This document shows positions 9,796-20,916 of a stretch of 64,000 nucleotides of DNA, one piece after another. Under the pieces are notes generated by a model. That model saw only the letters and a program-made list of their open reading frames with translations, did not search any database and was not told where the DNA came from. This DNA is from Oikopleura dioica (lineage: Eukaryota; Chordata; Appendicularia; Copelata; Oikopleuridae). The position numbers and the translations under genes are program-made. The stretch is taken from assembly GCA_907165135.1 (NCBI GenBank), contig OU015568.1, forward strand, positions 2,426,501 through 2,490,500, read 5' to 3'. The first letter of the stretch is position 1; each line of letters opens with the position of its first letter.

Positions 9796-12700
9796 ATGGC
9801 AAGAAGAATAGCGCTTCTAGTGCAGACGATCGGTAAGTGAAACTTGCAGTGTGTAATTGAGGTTTCCTGGTGCATGGCGCCGGAGAATTAGAATTTTCTA
9901 GAGCTACCCAGAGGGTTGGAAATCATGTTTTTATGACATTCTTTTCGAATTTTCGAATCCTTTCTAAATTTAATCATAATTTATTTTCCTTCGTTTTGTT
10001 TTGTCTGGCAGACAAATCAGCTTGTCTACCAGACAAATCCATTTTCACCGAAATAATGTATCCCTTATACGCAAATACAGGCAGTTTCTCCTTCTTTCAA
10101 CAGAAGGATTAGCTCCCTTCTCTAGAATTTGTTGTGTTTCCTCCCTAGCTCAAGCGACGTTAAATCCCCACCGGGAGGTCGGCCGATTATTGTCTCAGAA
10201 AACGGGATTTAATAAAGTGACCCGAACACAAACTCTACCGAAAAAGTCTCCTCTAAGAAAACATAATATTGACTTCTGAAAGCGCAAACATAAAGCTAAA
10301 GGAATTCGCTCCAAGAAAAAGGAGAAAAAACTGTCTTTCAAAAAAAACGGTTTTAAAAAATCGGTAAATAACGAGGTCAAGAGAGCAAAAAGCACGAATC
10401 TTAAGGGTCCTCCAGCCTTGATTGTGTATTTCCTCAAGCGCGGCTTTTAAACAAGAATCAAAAGACAATTAGAGTACGAGACATATTTTACCTTCAAGGG
10501 GATCGACTCAATAAAAAAATCGGCTAATCCTTTCAAAATTCCATTCTTTTCCAAATATTTTGCCAAGAAGAAAGCTTGTATAATGTATATCATCTACTGA
10601 GCATTGTAATAAAAGACGCTAATGGTAGGCCAGCGAAACTATTAAAACAATCATTTTCCAACGGGAGCGTAACTCACCCACCGCCAGAGTGGAGACATTC
10701 TGACCTTTTGGGAGAAAGCGAAACGCGCTAGTTGGAGCTTTCCAGCCAAGATTAGCGAACTTTGCGCAGATTCAACTCTTAGTACCTTGATTATTTTTAA
10801 CAAATAAATAAGTGTCTGTTAGACAATCCATGCGTAAACATTCAATCCATCATTCATTCGATCCGCAATATATCGAAATATCGAAAAAGAAGCAAAATAA
10901 TCTGCCAAACCAATAATATCTACATATATCTATAAATATCTTCCTTATTTTTGAAGTGCTGTTGCTGTAATTATATAATTTATTTGGACATCAATAAACT
11001 CCAGCTTATCCCTGAACAATAATCCGGCTTTGCCTCGGTCGAATTCTGGCACAGTCTCAAAATTTATACACTAATCCCAATTCAGTATATTTTCAAGTTT
11101 GACCCCGAATAATTTGTCTTTTGAAAGTGCGCGCAAATGTATATTTCCAGCCGCTAGAAAGCAAAATAAAACAAAACGTTTGTTGTGGCGCCGCGACTTG
11201 AAAATATCAAAAAGGGGGAGAGTATGCTTTATTTTGTGGTAAAAAGTGAATACAAATACTCCCATGTTACATGCTTTAGCCTTATACAAATAGACGCGGG
11301 AGCTTTTCGAAGGAAAATAAATCGAATTTTTACCATTTTTTTCTTTCAAATAACAATTTTTTTCAGTCTCTGCTGCCTTCCCCGAATTCATACTCGTCCC
11401 AGAGCAACAAAACTACCTCCTGGAGTCGCAGAAGTCGATCGATCTTCAGTGCGTCTTTCAAAACGCCGACGAAATCTCCTGGAAATGCAACGGCAGATCG
11501 GTTCCGGACAAAAGCTTCTCAGTCTCGGATGAAGATGGCGTCGTCAAATCCGTCCTTACTGTTAGCCGAATGGATGTCCTGTCATTCTTCGGCAATGACG
11601 ACTACTGGTGCATGTGTCAGATCCGAGATGGGAAAAATTCGGAGCAGTCTGGATGGGTCAAAAGCCAGCGATCCTTCATCGTTCATTCTTGTAAGTTCCG
11701 GGAATCTATCAAAAAATTCAGCTTAGAGCCAAGTTTGAAAATTGAACTCATCCTTTTCTTTAAGATCTTCACAACAAATTCCAAAAGCCTCTTCCCCAAT
11801 CAGGCGGAGTAAAATTCGGAGAGAAGTTTGTCCTCGATTGCCGGCCCCCAGCTGGGAATCCAAAACCATTAGGTACGTTTTTAATTCAAAAAGTCCATCC
11901 GGAAAATGCTCGTTTCGGGGCGGATGATCCTCGTCCCGGAAGTGCCCGAGGTTGATTTAACCTGTCAGGGCTTCAACCTTGGACCACTTCTTATTTTTAA
12001 CGTCAATCCGCCGCCAGAGTACTTCCGGTCACTTAATCATGCTAAAATCGATGCTTCAGTTTCGTGGCTCAAAGATGGTGAGCCGATCAAAATCGACGGC
12101 GAAAACTACGAATTGACGAGCCAGGGCGATTTGATTGTCAATACTGTTGACAAGACTGCGGCCGGCAATTACACTTGCAGAGCCAGCTCCGTTGTTGGAA
12201 GTCGTCTTTCGCCCCCGGCTAGTGTTTTTGTCTACAGTGAGTTTCAGATTTCCGATTGAAGAACATATTCTAACCCCCGCTTTCAGCCGAGCCAACCTGG
12301 TCTGACTGGTCAGATTGGTCCGCCTGCGAAGTCAACAACGACTCCGGCTGCGGCTCTGGCTACCAAAAGCAAACACGCTCCTGCTCTAACCCCCTTCCAA
12401 TGTACGACGGAGTCAAATGCCGTGGCCCAGCAAAACGCCTCGAAAAATGCTTTGTTATGTGCCCAAACGCTCGCGGGAACAGTTTCAAAAGCATCGCCGC
12501 TTCTGATCCTTTAGAAAATAATCATGATGAAGGTAAGAAAATAGCTCGCTCTTGTATAATTACGAGAAAGGACTTCATTGAACATTTAACGACAGACACC
12601 GCGCCAAAATGGCACCGAAAGTGAATTTTTTGTTTTGGAAAATAAGGTGGGAGCTCAAAGGAAAATTCACTGTGGCGTTTTTCCGAGACTTTTGAAGTCG

Positions 12701-13638
12701 AAAAATCTTAGAAAAAATCAACTTTCCAATTAAGTCACTTAATAAAATCCTTGATAAATAAATATTAACAGAGCCGCTACCCGGCTCCGACCAAGAAAAG
12801 CCGCTACGCGGCTTCAGAAACAAATTCCATTATCAACATTTTTTAACTTTGCAAACTAAAAGTTTATATATTTTCCAAAAATTGCTCCAGCCCACTAATC
12901 GGGCTGTTAAGGCTCTGTGTTTGGTTGTTTTTTTTCTTCGTTCTTTTGGAACTAGAGTTTTAACGTTTTCAATTTCAGAGAGCGGCGACTTGGTGGTGGT
13001 GGCGTCGGTGACTGGCGCCGCCTGTCTGCTTTTCCTGCTCGTCGTGGCGGGCGCCCTTTTCGTCAAAAACCGGCGCAAGTTTGACTACTTCAAGCACAAT
13101 CCCCACAAGGGCGCCCAGTTTACTGCCAATCGTAAGTGGACTTCAGCTTTCTTATTTCTATATTTAGCCGCGGTATAAAATCGAAATAGCGCTGCATAAA
13201 AATCTTATGATTATTGAATTGAGAAGTCTATTTTTATTTATTTCATTTTTAGAAGATTTCGATATCATCCGCGTCCCAACTCACGCTCCTGAATACTCGG
13301 CCTTGACCAGCAGAAAAGACGGCCACTTCGAAACCATCGAGAATCTGCTCTACAGATCTGAATGCTCGAAGAAAACGACTCTCACGGATCTCGGCTCGAA
13401 CGGCTCTTCCAACTCCGATGGAGTTTACCACCACGTCCCAACTTTCCCAGCCAAAGGGCCAGCTGGGCAGAATGCGACTTCTTACCAACCAGTACCTCAG
13501 CAAACATCTCCTAATTCTCCATATCACCCAGTTGCGCCCAATCAGCGGCCTGCTAGCCCTCTTATGCAACCCCCAGTCTATCAATATGTCAACCCGTATT
13601 CCTATTCTTACAATCCCAATCCTCATACATCTCGTTAA
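9796..13638 (+). CDS. UNC5-like netrin-receptor-type membrane protein lacking ZU5/death domains (7 exons, 476 aa)
   Basis: Exons: 9796-9832, 11367-11690, 11765-11872, 12060-12236, 12287-12532, 12979-13131, 13253-13638. All introns are GT-AG and all are phase 1, typical of extracellular modules. Order: signal peptide (MARRIALLVQT), Ig domain with the UNC5-like 'DDYWCMCQI' signature, second Ig ('DCRPPAGNP', 'SWLKDGEPI', 'AGNYTCRA'), one TSP1 repeat ('WSDWSDWSACE'), a TM helix near residues 303-327, then a ~147-residue Ser/Pro/Tyr-rich tail. Vertebrate UNC5 has two TSP1 repeats and cytoplasmic ZU5, UPA and death domains; here the frame stops without them, and AATAAA follows at 13821. It could act in guidance or adhesion, but signalling would differ. 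Intron 1 (1.5 kb) is the least certain join, supported by phase and a good signal peptide. Confidence 0.82.
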
Positions 13639-13829
13639 AAGGAAATTACAGTCAGATAATACCAAAAGAGTAATATCGTCGATTGAAATATCTCTATCTT
13701 GCACATTTCTACCCGTCATTTTTCCTTAACTGTAACTCTTACTATAACTGTGTAAAAATATCTATTTTCGATGCCTTAGACGTACTGTATATTGTCAACA
13801 ACAACACTTCAAAAATGATAAATAAAGAT

Positions 13830-14700
13830 TCTAATTTCGAAAAATTCGGTTCTCTTCGTTGATTTCAGTCGGCAAAAAGGTACTTTCGCTGAAATTTGAT
13901 CGTAATTTTACACTTCAACTATCTTAATTGAGGGATAAAAGAACTTCAATCTTTTTATTTGAATCTTGACAAGATCTTAAGTGTTGTAATTGAGTTCTGA
14001 TTATCAAGTTTTATTGTTATTTGGTATATCTTGAGTGTTTGAACATACGAAATTATGTTAATTTTCTTTTATGGTCAATGTGTCAAATGATGCTACTCTT
14101 TTACAGTTGATAAGTTGGGAGAGACTAATGCCTGCCTGTATGTATACTATTCTCAGATATACAGGTAGGGGATTACGGATCAACCCTGCGGAAAGTCGAT
14201 AGAATGCGGCGAAGATGTTTTCAAATCAAAAAGTCAAATGGTAGAGAGAAAAAAATGATAAAGGCACCAAGAAACAGGTAGGAGAGTCGATTTTAATAAC
14301 TGAATGATTAACTTTTACAAACAAGAACACGGCAGAAACTAAGGGCCACGATCACCTTATTAATAAGCCTATGAATCCCTAATGAAGCGTCTTAGACTCT
14401 TAGAATCGCCGGTTTTTACTTTTTTCCTAGAAAAAATACAGAAATGAGCGTTTACCATCTTGGAGTCAGATTTCCAGCGTATGCTTTTCATTCTGATAAG
14501 AGACTAAAAACAACCCTAGAAATGCGAGAATACCGAAAATGCTCATGTCGGACGAAGTCATCAACGCCGTCTTTCCCGACACCCTAAGACAGCGGGCACA
14601 GAAGCAGAAATTAATTAATAATAACTATTACCGACAGTCGTTCATTTTTATTGACAGTAATTTATTAGAGCGTTCCTTTTTTCAAAAAAAAAGAGATCAT
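13830..14700. other. Intergenic, nothing recognised
   Basis: AT-rich sequence downstream of the UNC5-like poly(A) signal. A 60-codon frame at 14539-14721 and a 47-codon frame at about 14443 overlap out of frame, with no splice support. A short inverted repeat (CTGTATGTATA...TATACAG) lies near 14135-14165. Confidence 0.5.
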
Positions 14701-14707
14701 AGAGGAA

Positions 14708-15801
14708 ATGATGGGAAATAAGTTTTGCGATATAGATTGTGGGATTAGTCTGAGCCCGAGTAGTCAGAAGATTTTTAACGAAATTTATCCAGATCCGCTA
14801 ACGGGGAAATATGGCATCGCAGGTACGAATTGAAGTTTGATCGATTCCATTTTATTTATAACAATTTGATACATGCATTAAACAATTAGGGCTCCGAACC
14901 TTCTCCTTCATGTCTTTCGGCCGACAACTGCTCTATCAGCTTACAAGTTCTTTGTTGTTTATTGCTTGCGGCTTGTACTTGCTCATCAATCGCCCTTTTG
15001 CTGGAATTGGAACTGGTTCTTGCAGAGAAATTATTTTCAACAAGATAATTGCTGAACCAACATAAAGCAGTAGAACCTCTTTTAATTGGATTCCTGATGA
15101 TAATCGTTTCTTCTATCGCTTTTTGTACAAGATCATTAAGAAAAGTGCTTTTAAAAAATAGACAGCAAGTTTATGCACCGCTAGACTAGGGCAAATGTAA
15201 TCAGCATCTTCGAAGAGGACTACTTTTGACAAGATTCATGGCATTTATCTTTGCTGGAATCATGTTTGCCTTGATATTCATGGTGTTAAGAAATGGTAAG
15301 AGCTTTGATTAGATGTTATTATTTGATGTATAAAACACTTTTGAGAGCTTGTTAGAGCAATTTAAATGAATCTAACATTGTCCCAGACTAAGGTTCTAGA
15401 AAATGTGGTGATAACTTTTAAGGTAATCGATATTTTTCGAATCTAACATTCATTTAGACCATGATAAAATCATGAGGATAAGGTCTTCAAGCGACGAAGT
15501 AACAGATTTATGGTGTTTGATTGTGCTCGGGTAAGCTTGTTTCTTCTATGTTCATTTCTTGTTCTTCATTCTTTCAACTAGCCAAATGATCACATGCTTT
15601 CCAACATACAGTGTCACAGATTTTTAAAATGTCTTCCCTAGTATCGCTTCCATGATCGACTTTTGTATGGGTTTGGCCGTCTGCACGACACTTTTACGAT
15701 ACGCAGATATCACAGACTCATTGGAAGTTTATCAGGAGGCTTTGAAGTCGAAGCTAGAAGGGCGTCATCGAAATACGAGGATAAAGGCTAAAATAAGTTA
15801 A
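14708..15801 (+). CDS. Four-transmembrane protein, TMEM179-like
   Basis: Proposed exons: 14708-14822, 14890-15015, 15071-15168, 15205-15295, 15458-15530, 15642-15801 (220 aa); a start at ATG 14910 would give 175 aa. Intron lengths 55 and 36 nt are typical for a compact genome, and phases agree throughout. Four hydrophobic segments are seen: 'YQLTSSLLFIACGLYLLI', 'LLIGFLMIIVSSIAFC', 'RFMAFIFAGIMFALIFMV' and 'GIASMIDFCMGLAVCTTL'. The last helix followed by 'SLEVYQEALKSKL' resembles the C-terminus of TMEM179. The loop after helix 1 looks shortened; the 15016 donor (GTTCTT) is weak, and an alternative exon there would restore a Cys-containing loop. AATAAA is at 15897. Confidence 0.55.
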
Positions 15802-16515
15802 CCCTCATTATCTTTAGCTATATTCTTTAGATAAAAAGGATAGATAAACAGCTGAAGCCAAGTTGATAAACAATATAGTCTATATGATATACACTAAATA
15901 AAATGCCGGTTAACCATCTTTCTCAAGATGATAAAGTCGATAACAAACTCATCATTGTTTTCTTTTATTTATGAAAATTCAGACAGATAAAGGAATATAA
16001 TTTACTTTATCAGATTCAAAGACGAACATCTAATCTATCGCATAAACTATAAAAGGGAATCAAGTATGAATTGAATAGCCTCAATAGATTCCATGTTTCG
16101 AACTATTCCTCTGGCAGTGGAAGCTCGATGGAAAATTATTTACCTGGTGGACATACCAAGCAGAAAAGCCACTATTTTGTTGGTTCTGACGTCGAATGCC
16201 TTTCTGAAGTAGGGCACGATTGTATGCAAAAAATGGCCGAATTTGATGAAGCTCATCAGGAATCACTTTAAACTCATTTTATGATATTAAGATTCGCAGT
16301 TTGAGATGACTATAAAATTTTAGTTAATTGTGCTTCTGAAGCTTTTGAACTAATGTTTTAAGAGTCGATCAAAGAAAGAAGACATCGAAATGGAAACAGA
16401 AATTATGTGCAATAACGGCGATAATGATCGAGTTTGAGGACATGTCCTTTTCATTGTTATCTGCAAGTGTATGTACATTTAATTTGGTATTTACATTAAA
16501 AGGGGCAGAATTAAA

Positions 16516-18297
16516 TTAATATCCAGCAAGTTTTCTTTGATACAAAGCTCGCATTTTGAAGGTGCTCTTGTTCCTGCTCGACAATCCCCATTTCGGGAAG
16601 CAGTTTAGGAGCCAGGTTAGTTTCTTGTCGTCCCATGTGCGGAAGAGCGAGCATCTTCGTTCGACTAGACATGTGACTGTCGCCTCCTAAAATTATTCAT
16701 AAGCTCGGTGTTGGTTCGAAAGCCTGATTGACCTTTAGAAAACGGCCCCATTGATTGTCGCAGTACTTGATGTCATCAAGGGAAATCGGCTTTGGTCTTG
16801 GGCGTCGGTCTCGTTGAAGGTCATTTTCCGGGCATTCTCGTGAGCCAAGAGTGTTGTCCTGGTGTAAATATATGAAGATGATTTACTCAAATAATTGTCA
16901 AAGAAATCAGTTCTATCAGAAAATTATCACACTATATTTATCTCATAATTTAAGAAACCGCTTTTGATCTGAGCCCTGCTTCCCGATAAATTTAGTTTAG
17001 TTTCAAGATTAAAATTCTAACTCCATCTGTTGATAAGGTCAAATTATCCTACATGAGCTAGATAAACAAAAGCATCAATAGACTGTGAGGAAGAAAATTA
17101 CCTTACTACAAGCAAAAACAATTCCTTCGACTTTTTTGCAAGATCGAGATCGAAGCTGACGTTTTGTTATTTTATCGCAATTTTGCCACTCTCCCCATTC
17201 GCTGTACAAAACGTTTTCAGGCACATTTCCAAAAATCGAAAGGTCGAGTTTGATAGGTCTTCCATTGCGGGTTATTGCTTTGCACTCCGGAGTTCGTCGA
17301 GAGTTCAAGTCGATTTGAACGACGGATTGAGTTGTTGGAGCTTGAGTGCTTGGTGTAACCGGTCTTGGGGACCAGTTACTCGGGATCGTCTAAAATTTCT
17401 CGGTTTAATTATTTTAATTGTGAATAAAATCTGATGCAGCTTAAAACGGAGGTATTCTAATGCCGATAATTGGCACTTGAAAGTGGAGATATCGTCTTTA
17501 TGCGAAATTAACGGACAAAATCATTTTTACATCTCGGATAATAGCCTATTATTAATAGGGCGTTTATTGCTCTTGTATCTGATGTTGAGATGTCCATCTT
17601 CCTTAACGCTTTGAGAAAAATTCGGGAGATAATAAGCTTAATTCCAAGGTGCTGATCGTGAGATTTCGTACCGGAAAATAAGTCGGAATAAAAGGACGGG
17701 AGCTCTTCGTTGTCGCCGTTTTTACGGTAGTTCTCAAAGGGGCGAACGTCGTTGTTGGCTCTGTCGTCTGAAGTTCAGTAGTTTCTTCGAATGCTTGTGT
17801 TGTTGGCCTGCCTCTATAGATACTGTAAGTGCTCTGGGTGGGAGAAATTGTTGTGCGAACTTTTCCACCGCCCCAAAAGTCGTTGAAATTCCAGCCGAGA
17901 TATGAGAGGACGCCATTGCTAGAATTGGCAGTGGTTCTTTAAAAAGGCTAGCTACTGCATTTTTGGCGAAACAAATTGATCATTCAAGACCGAATGGCAT
18001 TTGCTTGTTCAAAGCGTAAATTAAAATCAATTATATCATATAATTTATATGAAATGTTTACCAATGCAATTTTATTAATTAATTAGTAATTAATAATTAT
18101 ATAACAAATTATATAAATAAGTTAAAGGCCAATTTAAAACATAAAGCAATAAAAACCCTTTCCTTATTGTCTTTCCAAAAACGCTTCTCCTCGATCTTGT
18201 CGCCGTAAATGCTCTTGAAGGAAATGCCTTATCGTCAAAGTACTTTTGCCAGTCCAATAAACACTCGCGGGTATCGTATTTATTGTCAATTGAGCAT
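16516..18297 (-). CDS. Secreted or extracellular protein with TSP1-like and Thr/Ser-rich regions, 5' end unresolved
   Basis: Exons from 3' to 5': 16516-16686 (stop at 16516), 16733-~16858, ~17102-17388, ~17650-17932, ~18150-18297. Neighbouring exons join in frame. Visible parts: 'CSIDNKYDTRECLLDW' in the most upstream exon, a Thr-rich linker, a TSP1-like segment 'YSEWGEWQNCDK...RQLRSRSC', then 'CPENDLQRDRRPRPKP' and a Cys/Trp-containing C-terminus. The first exon and signal peptide were not found upstream of 18297; an ATG at about 18535 opens only a very short frame. The architecture suggests an extracellular matrix or guidance-related protein, but no full family match is claimed. It is convergent with the TMEM179-like gene. 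Confidence 0.55.
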
Positions 18298-18643
18298 CTA
18301 AATTGAATTTTTATTTGATGTAACGACTTCTACTTGACTATCGAAATGATGGAATTCAGCTCTTTGATGCTTCTTTTAAGCTCAATTTAGAAAACTCTTC
18401 AAAGTGGACCTGTATTTACAGATTTAATTTCTGTTTTAATGACCGTTTTAAAGAAAATCGACTAGCGAAGAATTCAAGCAAGAAAAAAACCTATGTTTTC
18501 ATCCGTTTTTCATTTCCAGACGCCTTTCATGGTAAATGAGCAAACAAAAATTGCTCATGACCACGATTTTTCGCTCTTCGACTTCGATGAAAAAGGTCAA
18601 TTAAAAAAAGCGAACTCAAGCAAACAAACAATAATTCCTCGCT

Positions 18644-18651
18644 TATATAAG
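18644..18651 (+). promoter_or_regulatory. TATA box (TATATAAG) of the EF-hand gene
   Basis: TATATAAG lies 76 nt upstream of the ATG at 18720. The same TATAAG-type box precedes other secreted-protein genes in this window at a similar distance. Confidence 0.55.
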
Positions 18652-18719
18652 GAAGGTTGAACTTTTCCAATGTTGAAATTTTATATTCGAAGTGATTGAG
18701 AAACGAGAAAAAGGGAAAC

Positions 18720-19481
18720 ATGAAGCTCGCAGTTGGACTGTTTAGCTTTGCATTCGCGAACCCTGCAGCGGAAGACTGGGCGTTTAGAGTCTGGACTGAA
18801 AAAGCCGATGAAGTTTTTGAATACGCCAATGCAAATGCGAACGACTTTGTGTCTGCCGTTAACTCTCAACCAGATAGGTAGTTGAAAAAGGCATTCTATA
18901 TTTATCATTTTTTTAGTTTTTTCAAAGCGACATAGAAATTTTGCGACGAAAACGACGATGAAATAGTCTCCGCATCTGAATACATGAGCTGTGGAGAGCG
19001 AGTAACTGAGCTTATTGGCTCTTCCGACCCTGGTTTTCAAGCAAAAACCGATGCGATAATGGACAAGGTACACGCTTGTAGGGAAATAGAAAGTTGACTT
19101 AATTTCAGTACTGGTATTTTTTCGACAAAGACCGAAGCGATTCTTTGAGCTGGGATGAGTGGCGATACGCGAATTCTGCCTTTGCTGTGGTTGATGCTCT
19201 TGTGATTCTGGAAGCGTTTGATGCGGATCGTGATCAATCTTTGAGCTCGACTGTAAGTTTCCGTCTTAGAAAGCGATTGCACGAATCATTTTTAGGAGCA
19301 AAACGCCTGGAGATCAAAAATGAGAGAGATGTTCTCTGCGTTCGGATACCAGCCAACTCCTGAGCAACATGCTGCCATGGTTGCTGCTTGGGCTCTCTCT
19401 CAGACAGATGATGATCCCTCCGCTTCACTTATCGAACTTTCTCGATTCAATTTACTCCTATGGAATTCTTTCTATCAATAA
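18720..19481 (+). CDS. Secreted EF-hand calcium-binding protein
   Basis: Exon 1 encodes a signal peptide (MKLAVGLFSFAFANPA). Later exons carry three acidic loops that fit EF-hands: 'CDENDDEIVSASE', 'DKDRSDSLSWDEW' and 'DADRDQSLSSTEQ'. The donor at 19253 and acceptors ending near 19109 and 19296 keep frame. The join between exon 1 (to about 18877) and exon 2 (from about 18948) is not solved with canonical sites: the obvious GT donor is phase 2 while the acceptor needs phase 0, so a non-canonical donor or a missed mini-exon is possible. The stop codon TAA (19479-19481) lies inside an AATAAA motif at 19477-19482. It probably binds Ca2+ outside the cell. Confidence 0.7.
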
Positions 19482-19595
19482 ATTTTTTCCCAAATAGACT
19501 ATTTGAAATAGTTCAAGACTATTAAATTAAAAAAAAAATTTTTGATAATTGAAAATCCGGACAAAACTCAGTTTTATCACATTTTGAAACGCGTC

Positions 19596-19889
19596 TTACT
19601 TGGATCCTCCTTCAGGTCCGTCGAAACAGTCTCTAACCCTAGCTTGGCCGGCGCTTTTGGAATCGTACGGGCAGCATGGTCCCCATTCTGACCACAGCCC
19701 GTAGCCCTCTCCACATTCAAAGCCGGTATCACAAGGCTCGCAGGAGGGAATTCCAGTCGTGTAAATGTCCGAAGTAAAGTATTTACACCTCTGTCCAAGT
19801 CCGCAGCTCGTCGAGCATTCTCCCCACTCGCCCCAAGTTCCTCTCAAACTGCCTTCAACGGCGAAAATGACGAAAAAAGCAAGCTTCAT
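19596..19889 (-). CDS. Small secreted protein with two TSP1-like segments (97 aa)
   Basis: A single exon starts with a signal peptide (MKLAFFVIFAVEG). It contains 'TWGEWGECSTSCGLGQRC', the N-terminal half of a thrombospondin type 1 repeat, and a second 'LWSEWGPCCPYD' with the usual Trp and Cys spacing, ending soon after 'RVRDCFDG'. Cysteines are abundant. It converges on the EF-hand gene, about 115 bp between stops. A free-standing protein this small made of TSP1 pieces is unusual; it may act as an extracellular ligand or matrix component. Confidence 0.75.
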   Translation of the reverse strand: MKLAFFVIFAVEGSLRGTWGEWGECSTSCGLGQRCKYFTSDIYTTGIPSCEPCDTGFECGEGYGLWSEWGPCCPYDSKSAGQARVRDCFDGPEGGSK

Positions 19890-20834
19890 TTTTAATTCGG
19901 AAATTTATGGTTCAAAATATTTTCCGTTTATTTGGCAATGAAAAAAAGAATGTGAAGAGAGTTTTAAGCATGAAATTTGAAGCTCGCATGCGCCGCTTAT
20001 TTTCTGATGATTGGAGATAATCGTTTCGAAGTCTCGAAACCGTGTGCCAGGTTCAATTCGAAATTGATCGATTGCGAGTTCGAGCTAAGTCGAAAAGCTG
20101 AACACAATTATTTATAAGTAGCAGATTGAAAATGAGCCCTCCGCCAAGACTTGGAGATTGCAAAAGCCAATCTTCAGTAATTATTTTAATCGTCCATGCA
20201 AAGAAAACTAAATTTCTATTATCAGATTGATAATAATCGTAAAAAATAGACAGGAAAGAGGAAAAATGCATTATTTTGAATAAAAAAAGCATCAAAGATC
20301 ACAAAAAAATAATGCAAATCTTTCTACTTTTGAATTTAAATAGATTCTTTTTATGGACATAATTTGTATGCGTCCGCCATTATCAGGCTCAAAATAGTCA
20401 GTATTTCTATTTTTCTCAAAATAAGCTGGCTTCTTTTTCTATGGTTATAAAAGAAATGCCTACTCAAACTATAAGTACCTCTCTTAAAATTGCAGAAACT
20501 ATCAGTTAACTCAAACTTTCAGACAGTCCTTCAAAGGATAAAATAGGCAAAAATAACTAACCTACTGCGATGAGCAGCATATCATATGATATGCTTGTCA
20601 ACCAAAATTTTTCTGTAGCATTTTGCATTTATCCAGCTTTATCGTATTCACGAGAGAGAAGTTTCAATGATTATGCTCAGCAGACTAATTTCGAAATAGT
20701 CCGTTCGATAGCTTATAGGAATATATCTTGTGCTGTCTATTTTTTGGTCCTCATGATGCTGTTTGTGTACTCTCTAGCGTAAAGCCGGGTTCAATTATCC
20801 TCTAACGATGCGCCCTCCTGCGGTACTTTCCACG

Positions 20835-20842
20835 TATATAAG
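20835..20842 (+). promoter_or_regulatory. TATA box (TATATAAG) of the 408-aa secreted protein gene
   Basis: TATATAAG lies 75 nt upstream of the first codon of the 408-aa ORF, the expected distance for a short 5' UTR. Confidence 0.55.
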
Positions 20843-20916
20843 ACCCTCTGCTTTCCCAGGTATTCATCAGTCCTCATATAATAATTCAAACTCTTCAACT
20901 ACTAACTATAAGCAGC

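Noticed and set aside
11906-12059. Open frame running into the second Ig exon of the UNC5-like gene
   Set aside because: It reads through the intron 11873-12059. Joining 11872 to 12060 fits the phase and gives a normal Ig domain, so this part is treated as intron.
16071-16271. 66-codon plus-strand frame
   Set aside because: It begins at TTG, has no signal peptide or splice partners, and lies between two convergent genes.
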